This document shows, piece after piece, positions 31,996 to 44,824 of a stretch of 64,000 nucleotides of DNA (positions are counted from its first letter, which is position 1; each line of letters begins with the position of its first letter). The stretch comes from Phlebotomus papatasi. Taxonomy: Eukaryota > Arthropoda > Insecta > Diptera > Psychodidae. Below the pieces are notes generated by a model. The model worked only from the letters and a program-made list of their open reading frames with translations, was not told where the DNA came from and made no database searches. The stretch is taken from assembly GCF_024763615.1 (NCBI RefSeq), contig NC_077222.1, positions 42,470,001 to 42,534,000 of the forward strand, read 5' to 3'. Position numbers and translations under genes: made by a program.

Positions 31996-32765
31996 CACTG
32001 AAAAAAATCATTAAACTGTTTGTAAATGTTCCTGAATTCCTACTAGGGACTTACGAGATGCTCTTAACCCTTTAACGACGAGACACTTTCCACGGACTGA
32101 AAATTAACAATAAAAATTAAACTGAGAAACATAATCAATGATAAGCCTTACATCTAACCTTGGAAACTCCAACAGAGTCTGATTCGGTGTATTTTTTTCT
32201 TCTATGAACGATAGGGACAAAAACAGCCCAAAAATTTCAGTAATTTTTCTGACAATACCAATGAATAATATTTTTCGCTTTAATGAAAAATATTACGTAT
32301 GAGTATTGTAGTTTTCATTGCCAAAAGGGTTTTGCTTAAAAAAATTGGAAGTATAAAAAATAAATAAAATAATTTATGATTTTGAGAATTTAAAAATTCG
32401 CAATTTTTAGCTTAAATATTTACTACATAGCAAATAACTAGAGACTTGCAAAATGTATTCTAGATTCGATTAACCTTTTACTTTACAATTGTGTACAGAC
32501 CTGAGAAAAAAATAACTTTATGTAGTCAGGAAAAATTATTTTCTTTATGGGACACCGGTGTTCCAATCGTCCTAAAAGGGTTAAATCGTATATCCCACTA
32601 AAAAGTTCGTAAAAGTTTGTAATTTTTCACAAACCTTCTTCGTAATATGAACACTTAACAAGTATTTTTTGTTCTTTTACAAACATTTATTCGTACAGTG
32701 TAGTTTTTTGACAAAACTTTACAAAAACAAATGACGAAATTTTACGAACATTTTTTTTTGTGTTT
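31996..32765. repeat. Half copy of the fold-back element, split by a TTAA insertion
   Basis: Outer parts match the left arm of 2528-3044: GGGACTTACGAGATGCTC before the insertion, then ATCGTATATCCCACTAAAAA and TTTTTCACAAACC after it, ending TTTTACGAACATTTTTTTT. The right arm is not visible. Confidence 0.65.
32064..32584. repeat. 521 bp TTAA-flanked element, nested
   Basis: Starts TTAACCCTTTAACGACGAG and ends CGTCCTAAAAGGGTTAA, with a near-palindrome GGGACACCGGTGTTCC (32549-32564) beside the right end. Removing it, with one TTAA, restores the continuity of the fold-back arm around it. Confidence 0.85.
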
Positions 32766-35129
32766 ACCTCTAACAACTGTTAACTTAAGCTAGATAACCT
32801 ATTCAACCTCTAGCTAAAAATAACATCTAGGATGTTAGAAAATAAAAAATCGTAATAATCGTTTTCGACATTATATCCCAAAAATGATTTTAAGGAGGGA
32901 GAGTTCAAAAAAATTGTGTAGAGATTAGCTTTTAGTTTAGGAGATGTACTGAAAACTATATAAATCATTGTCTGTAACCCTGTGGTATTTATCTATGGTA
33001 ACGTTCAAGCGGATAAAACGACCAGTTTGTCGTCATCTTTTCACTAAACTTTTCAAATCCGAAAGAATTCTGGAATTTTTAATTTCATAAAATGAATTTT
33101 CAGTACATTCTGGAAGATGTTTGATTATGCTGCAACAGGGTTAAGAAACATCTGTGTAAATTTCTCAGATTTATTTTGTAGTGGAAATTTTAGGTCAAAG
33201 TCTTCATCTTGGTGCAGTCAGCCAGCAGCACCAAACGAAAGACAAACACTGCATGTTTTATGCAAGAGTCAATGAAAAATACAAATAACATTGAGTATAC
33301 ATCCCAGAAATGTAACAATTGGGAATTCAAATTGTATAAGAAGTGCTGTATAAAAGAACAGCTGAACAATTGAAGAAAAAAAAGAGGTGGTTTAAAAGCA
33401 AATAAGAAACAAATAATTGCAGTTGAATGGGAGTGTGTAAAATTTTTGAGGGAAGTTCATTATCAATGGCTTAGAATGAACTATAAGGTCAAACACTGAA
33501 GAACTGAAATTGAGATTGTGAAGGAGGAGATTTTAAGACACAATGAAAAAACAGTTAAGTCACTTTGCAGGAGAGATTTTCTTATGAGATTGCACATGAA
33601 ATGTATTTAAAGTGTGTATAGTAGTGCGGTGTGTGAAAGAATGGTCCACAAGAGGCTCGTCACTCTCTTGGAGGCCTCTTTTTTCTTACCTCTTCAGGGA
33701 TTCTTCCACTAATGATTCAAGTTTACCGTATGAAAGATTTATCTTGGTGGTATTAACAATTGCATCGTTACAAAATGATGATAGAATAATGTACTGACAA
33801 TTATGACAAATTACATTTCATATCGATCGAAATTGTATGTTTGATGCATAAAATTATAACCCATAGATATGAAAGATTCAAAAAACAATCTCTGTCCAAC
33901 GAATGGTATAAAAAGACAAACAAACTCGACGGAATTTACTCAATAATGACTCTCTTTAACACATTTATTTGCGCCTGTCGATGTCGCCCATTCACCATCA
34001 ATGGGAGAATGAACTGAAAAATACAACAACCTGATAATGCAGATGGGGGTATTATGTAAATTTCCAATGTGATCATGTGCAAGAAGAAAAAGTATTTTAT
34101 GCAAATGTGTTATTTTATTTTAGACGAAAACTGCATCTCTAAAATTTTGTGTAATATCGTATAAGATTATTGGTTTCAATTGATATTTATGTGCAGAAAA
34201 CGTAAATGGGATAGGTATTAGATTCAAGGAACGGTACTTTTTACAATTAAAATTAATCAAATTCTAGTATTTTTGTGCAATAAGTGAATCCAAGAAGGAT
34301 ATTTTCATTCAGTTTCTCTTCGCAATTTTAGTCCTACTTCTTCGATAAAGATGGATTAAAACATTTATATTACTATAAAGTAATAGGGTAAGGAATAGGC
34401 TGATTTAGAATCGGACATAAATAGGAATTTCGTGAAAGACATTTACTTAACTGTGAGAAATATCAAATTTCCAATTTGGCGTCTTCTGTACCGGGGGATG
34501 TTCTATATGCACCGGGGCGATAAGTTTCGAAAAATCACCCTTAGAGGTTTGTACCTGAGATAAATTTTCTCAATTCTCTGTTATTATGTCCACAAGTGTG
34601 CTTGACTAAAATATAGAAAGTCTTGCAGACTTTTTATTTTATTTCGAAATTTTTCGAACTTCATTCACTTGGTGTTTGAATTATTTTTGAATTATATATA
34701 TTATATATTAGAACTTGAATATTCTTTTCAAGAAAATTTCACTTTTGTGAAATCCTGTCTATCAAGCAGATTTCTCTATGGATATTAGAACACTGTGGTT
34801 GCTTGAGATTTTACAGTGCTTTATGCTTCTTCATGATATAAGGGGTTATATGTCCATAATGAAATCGTGTAACTATAATTTATATTGAACAGTAACTCAC
34901 TGTAACACCAACGACACCAACCATTTTCCAAATGTTATCGAAAATATTATCGAAACAAGCGGAGTTTTCGAAATTTGAAATTTTCTGTGCCGAAAAATTA
35001 GCCGAAATTCACCGGGGTTTTTTAGTGGGGAACTTTAATTTCGAAATGAAGGTTTGGAGTCAAAATTCCTCCGTTTAGTCAAAACACACAATATTTCCTA
35101 TTAGCAAAATAGTTGAACTCCTCCTTGGC
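32766..35129. other. Gene-free AT-rich stretch
   Basis: No supported gene or complete repeat. A 61-codon frame at 33612 has no features. Near 34488-34520 'CCGGGG' words recur, as they do near 35010. Confidence 0.35.
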
Positions 35130-35530
35130 CGAAGGATTTTTTATTTCCTTGATCGCGACTAATTTTTCAAGACGAAACGCGGTGTAAAATGCGCCGAAAA
35201 TCTCGAAAATCCAAAAGTAAAAATTTCATTTTTTAATACTTTCTTCAATCATACGAATTGTTTAACTTACCTTAAGAGGAAATATTTGGTTTTTTGACTT
35301 CAGATGAATTCACTCTGAGTAGTCCTTGTTCACCGAAAAGTAAGTTGTTTCGGAAAGGGTCACCGAAAATCCAGTTCCTCTAGCTGAATTTTTAAACTTT
35401 TTAAATGTAAATTTCAGAATATAAATATTGTACATTTTTATATGCTCAAAAACTTGAATTATTTTTTTATTATGTGTAAAAAAAGTTTATTCTGATTTCT
35501 TGATTTTCATGATACAGGTAACTCCTTAAA
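35130..35530 (+). repeat. Partial copy of the 27986 palindromic element
   Basis: Shares in order TT.CCTTGATCGCGACT, AAGACGAAACGCGGTGTAAA, TTTTTTGACTTCAGATGAAT, ACTCTGAG, TCACCGAAAATCCAG.TCC and TTGTACATTTTTATA with about 28905-29280. It ends near ATACAGGTAACTCCTTAA, a degraded form of the ATGTAACCCCTCTTAA terminus. Confidence 0.7.
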
Positions 35531-35774
35531 TTTTCAAAGTATACATAAGAGCATTTTCAAATAGGGTGATAAGATAGTTTCTTGGGCTCAATAAAATAAA
35601 CTAACTTGAAGCAACCCCTAATGCTTATTTAAAAAGCTAAATTAACTGTTTTTTTTCTCGAAAAAGTTAGAAATAATAATAAAACAAACTTTTTCAAAGA
35701 AAATTAAAAAAAAACAACCATTTGTTTTTAAGATTCTAGAGCGCTCATAAATTGCCAATGTAACTTTATAATTT

Positions 35775-36395
35775 GAACTTTCGATTGCGAGAAAGATTGA
35801 CCAAGCAACTTATATTTTTTCACTAATACAGTCTTCTTCGAAAAAGTTCACAAAGACCAATAACCCCTACAGATGTTTTTTTTATTCTTGAATGTGAACA
35901 GAAGACATTTGTTAATTTATTTTAAATCTGAAGAACAGGAGAAACCACTTTTTTGCATGCAAATAAAATTGCAAATTGGTCGAAAGGTTTGGAGTTTCAT
36001 CAGGAATGGCATTCAAAATTTCATTTAGTATAGTATTGAATACAATGATCGTTTAACAATATTCTTAGAGAACATTATTAAGTTCGATAAAATTGTTGCG
36101 AAAATATTGAAAATATGTTACATAAAATTTCTTAATACGGCTTAAAAGAATGAAGTTGTATGAAAGCATTTAAGCTTTTGATAGCAAGAAAAAAGTGACC
36201 AAAAGGCAAATCACTTTAAAACTTCTTCTTTCAAGAAGATCACAGGGTCCAATAACCTCCGTTTTTTCTTTTTTTTTCATTCTGGATTCAACAAACCACA
36301 TTTATCAAGTTTTTTTTCAAATATGAAGAACAAGAAAAACAGCTTTTTTTGCATGCAAATAAAATTGCAAATTGGTAGAAATGTCATTTAAAGAT
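35775..36395 (+). repeat. Diverged tandem duplication, ~400 bp period
   Basis: Units about 35775-36000 and 36172-36395 share CAAG..GAAAG.TGACCAA, CTTCTT.GAA.AAG.TCACA, CCAATAACC.C and the exact 20-mer GCATGCAAATAAAATTGCAA followed by ATTGG.. No coding frame. Confidence 0.65.
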
Positions 36396-36399
36396 TGGA

Positions 36400-38428
36400 A
36401 GAAATGAAAAAAAAATATGGCTCATAGAAAAAAGAACTTGTGTATGCGATAATGCCAAAGGAACTATTTTATGTAAAATTCTAAGAATAATGTTTTCTTT
36501 TAGCCCCAAATCAAGGATATTTTATGAGAATAATTCTCGTGAATTTATGGGAAGAAGAAATTTCATTAGGCGGTTCTCATAAACAAGGAAAGGATGGTAA
36601 GAAAAGTGAAATAGAGTAGAAGTTAAACACGTGTAGGGGGAGCACAATGTTAAAGATAATATGAAGAGTAGTTGTTGTGTTACTGAAAGTAAAATAAAAT
36701 TCTCTTTTTACTCTCATGATTCCACCCACAACACCACAAATTTGCAGAAAGTAGAATGAGTGCGTCTATTAAATTATTACGATAATCATAACAATTTTAT
36801 ATAAACATTAGATATATGTAGGAGATGAAAAAAAAAGAATAGAGGCAAAAAATAGAAGCAAATTGTACAAGCAATAAAATGATTATTATGGAATTATTAT
36901 CGCATGTTTTGTGTGATCCATGAATGATCTTTCTCACCCGGTTGTCATGGGAATTTTAACATTGAAACTATTATGGGAAAATTGCTCTTCATCTACCACA
37001 GATCATGAGCATGAAAATGAATTCATTATCAGAATAATTTTCTGTCAGAATTTATATAATATGTAAAAGCTGTTACAGTCTGTGGATGATGGAAAAGAAA
37101 ATTATTAAACATTGCTTTTGAAATGTTTTTGATGTCTTCGCAAGTGAAGAATTGGTATTGTGCAGTTGAATTCAAGATGAAAATAGGAATTTTAAATATT
37201 CCAGTATGATATCTTTTTTCACACTAATTAACTATACAAACACAAATATCACTGCATACATTTAATTAAATACCTTCATGACCAAATGGAATGATTTTCC
37301 AGTTAATTAATTTCTCTTCATTCTCTCACAATATTGTATAATTTTACATTTGCTTGCATCAACATGATTCATATATGAGTTATGACAATTTTTAGGTAGA
37401 AGTTTTGAATTTTAGGTCTTTTTTCGTCAACTTTTATCTCTACTTGCATTTAGAGATATAAAAAAAAAACAAATAAACTTTATTCGTAAAAAGAAAATAT
37501 ATAAGTATATGCATGATGCAATGGTTTAAAGCAATTTTTGTATAGTGCACATTTTGTGTTCTATTTAATTTAAACAAATTGTGCTATATTTTCATATAAG
37601 CAACACCGAATTTGAATAAACAAGACATTATTTAATTTGAATTAAATTCCAATGCCTATAGCAAAAGAATTTAATAAATTGTTAACTTGCTTAAAATTGT
37701 CCCATCTTCCAATAGAACAAAGCACTGCGTGGAGAAATTGTTTTTCAATATCTGTACTATTTTACTTGGCATTTTTTATCAATCAAATGTTTCTAAAGGC
37801 AATGCATGTGACTTCCAGAACAATTATATTATATATTTACTTTTATTTTTTTAAAATTAGATTATATTTATGTCATTTCTCTTATTGATTATATGATAGA
37901 AAACATTTCTTATAAATTTAGACTACAAATTTAACAAGTGTGTCAGCGAAATACAACTACATGAGAATATTCATAAAATATTGTTTATTGATTACTTTGT
38001 TGAATATATTAATAGAATAGAATAAAATAGAAGCTCAAGTTGAAATCATCTAACAAAACAGCATATTCAGTACAAAAATTTCTTGTAAAATATTTATGAG
38101 AACACGGCAGAAAACAGAGTTTTACGATCAACCATGACTTATTTTTGGCAAAAATTGGGGAAATGCAAAGGAGATTGTTTTATACAATTATTCAGAAAAA
38201 ACAGTGATATCAAGGAATTTACCTAATATTTAAATATTCATAAAATATTAATATTTTAATATTCCAGGCAATATTTGCAAAAAAAATGACGAATGAGTTT
38301 TATTTTTAGCGACGACATTCCGTTCTCCTTTTTCTAGACTAATTATAAAGTCACTCCAATTAAAAAGTAATCTGTTTCTATTAAAAATTAAAAATAATTT
38401 TAAAAAAATTTGAGGGGATGTGGATATG
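36400..38428. other. Gene-free AT-rich stretch
   Basis: No supported gene and no repeat borders noted; composition is extremely AT-rich with homopolymer runs. A 78-codon frame at 37652-37888 is hydrophobic near its end but otherwise featureless. Confidence 0.35.
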
Positions 38429-38647
38429 TAGGGGAAAGTGCTCTCCCTTCGAACGTTCATGCCTTCGAATAATGTGAATTTCTTTTGTTTTTCGTAAAAG
38501 ATTTACACTAAATTATCACGGAATTATCAACAATTGATGATAAGCCAATTAATATTCAATAGAAATGTGTAAGTTTCTTAGAAAAACTAACACAAAATTC
38601 ACATTATTCGAAGGCATGAACGTTCGAAGGGAGAGCACTTTCCCCTA
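38429..38647. repeat. TA-flanked MITE with GGGGAAAGTGCTCTCCC ends
   Basis: TAGGGGAAAGTGCTCTCCCT at the left is repeated inverted at the right (AGGGAGAGCACTTTCCCCTA). The inverted repeats run at least 48 bp, through TTCGAACGTTCATGCCTTCG with one intact 8-10 bp palindrome. 219 bp total. Confidence 0.95.
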
Positions 38648-40208
38648 TATGGGCCAATCCATCTCAAAACGACCGAAAAAATCGCAAATCGAGGGGTCAT
38701 GGTCTTAGATGTTTTTGAATTTTACATATGTTAAAGTACACGATAAAATAATATACCCCTATTTTTTTTTTCGTCCGAAAAAAAATCCTGGCCGGAGATA
38801 CATGGCGTCAAAGATGGCGCCTCGCGCTTCATTCCTCAATTGCGATTTTTAGCAAATATTTTAAAATGCTCTATTTCGGGAACGGGTTGAGATTTCTTCT
38901 TACTCTTTTTTTTATTTGAAAGATAATTTTATACTCTTTAAAACGAGATACTTGATTTTGCATTATCTGCTTAAGTTTTTTTGTAACGGTCTTTTAAAAA
39001 AATTTTGAAAAAATTTAAAAATTAATTTTTCTCAAAAACCCCATTCTCAAAAATTTTAATTTTTTTACTGATGATCAGTAACATTGAGTACTACATTCCC
39101 TGAAAAGGCGAGCTTCCACTTTTGCACTTACTTTTTTTAAAAAATATTTGAAAAATTACCATATTTTCAAAATTAAAAATAACCAGTTAAACTCAAAATT
39201 TTGAGTTCAACTTTTCAGGGAATATAGTACTCCACAATACTTATAAACAGCCAAAAAATCAAAATTTTTCGAAATCAAGTTTTTGAAAAAAAAATTTTTT
39301 TTTTGAGTTTTAAATAAAAATGTCTTTTATTGACAAAAATCAAACTTTAAGATACATTTGACACATGTGTCAATATGTAGATTTTTTTTTAAACGGAATT
39401 TCAAAAAATTTTTTTTTGTATTTTTTCAAAATAATCCAAAAAAAATTTCCAAAAATTTTTTTTGAAAAACTAAAAGAAAACAAAAAAACATAATTAGTAC
39501 ATGTGTTTAATATGATTTAAAGGCTTATTTTTGTCAATAAAAGACATGTTTATTTAAAACTAAAAAAAAAAATTTTTCAAAAACTTGATTTCGAGAAATT
39601 TTGATTTTTTGGCTGTTTATAAGTATTGTGGAGTACTATATTCCCTGAAAAGTTGAACTCAAAATTTTGAGTTTAACTGGTTATTTTTAATTTTGAAAAT
39701 ATGGTAATTTTTCAAATATTTTTTAAAAAAAAGTAAGTGCAAAAGTGGAAGCTCGCCTTTTCAGGGAATGTAGTACTCATTGTTACTGATCAACAGTAAA
39801 AAAATCAAAATTTTTGAGAATGGGGTTTTTAAGAAAAAATAATTTTTAAATTTTTTCAAATTTTTTTTTAAAGACCGTTACAAAAAAACTTAAGCAGATA
39901 ATGCAAAATCAAGTATATCGTTTTAAAGAGTATAAAATTATCTTTCAAATAAAAAAAGAGTAAGAAGAAATCTCAACCCGTTCCCGAAATAGAGCATTTT
40001 AAAATATTTGCTAAAAATCGCAATTGAGGAATGAAGCGCGAGGCGCCATCTTTAACGCCATGTATCTCCGGCCAGGATTTTTTTTTCGGACGAAAAAAAA
40101 ATAGGGGTATATTATTTTATCGTGTACTTTAACATATGTAAAATTCAAAAACATCTAAGACCATGAAGGGTACCCCTATGGTCGTCTTGAGATGGATTGG
40201 CCCATATA
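38646..40208. repeat. 1.56 kb near-perfect palindrome
   Basis: The termini TATATGGGCCAATCCATCTC and GAGATGGATTGGCCCATATA are perfect inverses. The arms (about 760 bp) remain nearly identical to the centre near 39420, for example TGGCCGGAGATACATGGCGT and GGCGCCTCGCGCTTCATTCC on both sides. One visible interruption is in the outer 30 bp (GAGGGGTCATGG on the left, a longer GGGTACCCCTATGGTCG on the right). No open frame. It shares its left TATA with the end of the MITE at 38429. Confidence 0.95.
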
Positions 40209-40240
40209 CTACTAAATTAAGCAATATTGAAATCTTCCTC

Positions 40241-40334
40241 TAAAAATGTTGTTTATGTAAATAAATATATAAATGTTTGTTTATTTATAAACAAAGAAAC
40301 ATTTATTTATTTATATACATAAACAACATTTTTA
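40241..40334. repeat. ~94 bp AT-rich palindrome
   Basis: TAAAAATGTTGTTTATGTAA pairs with ACATAAACAACATTTTTA; inside, AAATGTTTGTTTATTTATAA pairs with its inverse. Starts about 30 bp after the large palindrome. Confidence 0.75.
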
Positions 40335-41474
40335 ATAAATTTTTAATAAATAAATGAATTTTTCTAGTAATTTTTCTTAATTTTAAGTTTTCGAAAACTA
40401 ATAATCTTTGAAAACATTTTAAACGATTTTTATTTCTTAAAAAATTACTTCGAATAAGATTTAAAAATTAAAAGCATAAAATCATCTTAGAAGATGGCAA
40501 AATAAACATAAAAAAATAATAATTAAATTAGTATTAAATTTTTTTTTTAAAAATTATTTCTTACTAATCAATTTAATGTCTCATTCGCATTATGTAAAAA
40601 TTTTTACATGGCAAAAAAATCATAGTATTTGGGAAACTATATTGACACTAATTTAATTAAATCTAACTATGGAAAATAAGCGAGAAAATTATGTATATGG
40701 CTTTAATGTAAGTCCTTAAAACAGTTTGTTTGAAGAGACATTATATGATTTTAATTGGACGTTTACAATAATTTTTTATCGGATTTGTTATTTGATAGTC
40801 CACAACTAATGTATGTTATCTCATTTGTGAGAATCATATATTGCGCAGAATTATAAAGTGGATAATTATTTATTATCTATAAATATTTGATTGTGAAAAT
40901 TTGTCTCTTTCTTTTTTTTATTATATTCAACAAATTTACCAAATGTTTAATTTGTTGATATGAAAAATCTGGTGTTTTTATCTCTTTCATTTTTCTTTAT
41001 GTAAAGTTTGTTTATGTAGTCACCACCAATGTGGGAGGATCTTCATATTAATGCAAATATCATGGAACTACTACATTCCGCCTTTTATTTAATGGTTTGC
41101 ATAAAGAACAAAATTATTCGATGATATGCAGACATTTGGAATGATTAGTTTTGAAAAGCATTTTCTGCTGTAAAACCTATATTCGTCGAATTAATATTTC
41201 TTTAGAATTAAATGTTTAATTAAAAATGCTTCTTTCTAATTGAAGACTATTTATTAAATTTAATACTGAAATAGAATACAATTATTTGGTGTGAATTCCA
41301 ATAATTAAGCATGAGAATAAACTTCTAGCGTGTTCTTTGTTTATAGGGAGTAGAAATAAAAACAGATGAATCTTCGTGACAGGAGTATAATTTATTATGA
41401 CTAAACATGCTTTATATAAATCAATCGTTTAATATCCGTTTGAAATTTATTAATTAGAGTAAGGGAGAACGATA

Positions 41475-43311
41475 TTAGGTGAGATTCTTAACAATCTCAC
41501 CTACTATAATCCTAACAAAATTTCATGTCCTCCGATCGCGCTCAAACTTGGCCAAAATGTGTTTCGCCACTTCCTGATCACGAATACATGGGGGGCTAAG
41601 TTACGTTCCCGGCCGGCCGGCCGGCCGTCCGGCCGTCCGGCCGCTCTTTGGAGCTTAATAGCTCCTAAACTAAAAAAGATATCGACTTGCGGTTTTCGGC
41701 AAAGGTTAAATATCGTATGAAAATTGCAACATGGTGCATTGACCCCCCACCCCCCACCCCTCCTTCCGCCATTTTGAAGACCCCCCTTTTTTTGTTTTCT
41801 CAATAGCTCCGCCCCTATGGCATCGAGCGGGCTCAAATTTTAGTATGTTATAGCTGGGCCTTAGAGCTTTCTATCAGTACCAAACTTAAGGTCCCCTGAC
41901 CCCCCTGACCCGAGCTATAAGGGTCCAAAAAAAATTCTTAAAATGGCCATAACTCCGGTTCTAATTGTCAGAATTTAAAAAATGAGGGCTTTTTGGAAAG
42001 CTCTCGTGAAATGCCACTTCCCCTTCTAACAACGCAAGTTCATAAAACCACCGCTAGGGGCGCTATTATTAAAAAGAAAATTTTTAAATCTTAAAAGTTA
42101 AATAACTCAAAAATTCCTTATGCAATCGGGCTGATATTTTAGTATGTTGTAGCCGTTGATTATACCTATCAAACAAAAAAAACCTTAAGTCGATCCATTA
42201 CCCCGGACCCGAGCTATAAGGGGTCAAAGTTCGAACATTGACCGGCCTCTATCTCCGGTTCTAATTAACATAGCGACCTAAATTTTACCTTTTTGGTTTC
42301 GTCTCGATGAGCACTTTCAGATGGAAGTTTAAAAAGTCACCACAGGTGGCGCTGTGATAGCGTCAAAATTCATCGAAATTCAAAGTCACTTTTCTCAAAA
42401 ACGGCATTGTGCAAGTTAATGAAATTTTAGTATGTTGTAGTCCAGTCTGGGACGTTTCCAAAATGGTGCTTATGCGCGCTGTGGTTTCAATAGAACCGGA
42501 GATATGAGGGGTCAAAGTTCACGAAATTCAAAAAATCATATCTCCGGTTCTATGTGACCGATTTTGATGAATAAGGGCTTAAACGAAAGATCTCACCAAA
42601 TGCTACAACTTTCTAGAATATTTGAACTTCGTGGGACCAACACCAGGGGCGCCACAGTCGAAAAACCAATTTCAATATCACATAACCTCAATTATCTCGA
42701 CTGTCGCTGAACCGATTTTGATGATTACTTCGACATAATTGTAGAACACATTTGTTTCTACATTTCGTCCATACATCATTTTCCGCTCAGACTACGCTAT
42801 CACTCCGATTTTGCCGTTTAAGTGTGAAAAAAATGATTTTTCCCATAATAACGCTTTGAAATCACTCAGATGCCAATTTGACTGCCTCTACTCCACCAAG
42901 ACACTTAAAATAGGGTTTTAAATGGAAAGTCTCACAAAATACAACAATTCTTTGATATAGTTGAAGTTCAACAAATGACTACTTGGGGCACTCTGGATGA
43001 AAAAACAAGTTAAGAAACAAAAAACCTCGCTTATCTTGGCTTCTGAGTAATCGATGAGATCATGTTCTATGGGAAAATTATAGAGAACATTCTGGTCTAC
43101 ATTTCACCTATATATCACTTTTCTGCCAGTTCATCCAAATCCTTGATATTTTGGTTTAAATACAAAATTTGCATAATTTCACGAATTTGGTTCAAGATAA
43201 CTGAATGGCGTCTCCCAACTTCAGCTCTAAATCGAATTTGCATGCACTCCGAGCTATCTCACGTTAAGAATCTCACCTACATAAGCCGGTTAGGATTATC
43301 TGTCCCTTTTT
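41475..43311 (-). repeat. Helitron-like 1.8 kb modular element, full copy B
   Basis: Collinear with 18618-20438 over its whole length. Differences are single bases and a longer CCGGCCGGCCGGCCGTCCGG run near 41611. Minus-strand end CTAA followed by T (41474 is A on the plus strand). Plus-strand right end TCTGTCCCTTTTTA. Minus-strand frame 41504-41836 is a shadow; it is broken in the other copy. Confidence 0.9.
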
Positions 43312-44460
43312 ACTCAACTTGTAATATAATACAAATTCTTTCCATTAATAATTGTAAGAAAAATATATTGAAGGATTTTCCATTGACTGAAGCTTGTCTC
43401 TCATCCTTTTTTCAATTTTTTTTTGTTCTCTTTTGAATTTCCTCGAAGAGAGATTTATAATTTTAGGTATTGTATCACCTCTGAGAAAGATTTATATTTA
43501 AAGTATGCAGGATTGAAGATAACAAAATATGGATTTTATGATGTATATTTTCATGAATGTAATCAACATGATACTGAGTCTATCCTTCCTTCCTTCCTTC
43601 CTTTCTATCCCTTTTGCATGGACATGGACTCTTCACTATAGCAATTCATTCAGCCATGGGTTAATATTTAAATCTCATTTCACCACAACTTGCCTCATTT
43701 ATTGCAATAGTAGAGCACTCTCTCATAACAGTATATGACCTTTCTACTTTATACATTTTATGCAGGACAAAATTGAATTTGTAAATTGGAGGTGATTGGA
43801 GAAGAGAGCTTATCGATTTGAATATAGCTATCATTTGAATTTTTCACCAAGCTTTTATCGATTGTTCATTAACATTATTTATTGGGAATAGAGATTGCTG
43901 TAGAGCAGGAGGTTTTAGGATAATTGTGTTCCTTGATTGTTCAATTCGTTCAATTGCATTGATATTCATTTATTTTTATTTTTTCGAATATACATACATG
44001 TAAAGAGAATTTTGTTTTGATAAATTGATAAAGTATGATATATTACACATGTTGTATACTAATTTGTGTACTTAATAAATAACAAATATTTTCTTATTTA
44101 GAAATACGAATGTGTTTATCTTGATTACTGTTTAAGTAAATAAATATATGCATATATGTGTTCTAAATTATTTGTAAATGAATACCATATTTTATTTTTT
44201 ACTTTTATTTATTCTTATTAGTATACAAAATTGGGAATTGAAGACTAGGCTATTGCTAAATAAAAGCGTAGCACTTTTATCAAATTATTTGAACATTTTA
44301 GCAAATTTTTATTTATTATTTTCTTTTTATTCAAAATTCTATTGAATAAAATTTTGGGTAAAATCAATGCGATCTATTCGGTTTAAAACAGGTGAAGACC
44401 GATAAAGATAAGCAAATATCTAATTAATAGAAAAAACTTTGCCGGATTTATAAAAATAGG
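43312..44460. other. Gene-free stretch with a (CTTC)n microsatellite
   Basis: CCTTCCTTCCTTCCTTTCT near 43585-43604 is a simple repeat. Short frames at 43062-43738 overlap the Helitron-like element or the microsatellite and are not credible genes. Confidence 0.4.
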
Positions 44461-44824
44461 TAGGGTAAGTGTGCCAAATTCCGGCCAGCTTGCAATTTCG
44501 GCTACCTTTTTTGTTCTTCGAATTTCCATGAATTTTTAGTTTTTACATACTCTAGAGATTATACAATGCAAAAGAATAACAAAAAAATTAGCTTCGACAA
44601 ACGAGATGACGTGAAAAAGGCATTGTAAGAATTCCTGAAGGGCAAGGAACTATGAGAATGAAGGTGGCCGAAATAGGGCACCAAAGCTCTATGTCTACAT
44701 TTTTATTCATTTTAAAATGAATTAAGAATGATTTTGGAGTAAATAAAAACGATAAACTGTCAACAAGGTTCTAAGCAACAGTCCTTAAAAAGAAGTAATA
44801 AAAAAAATCAATTTCTATTAAAGA

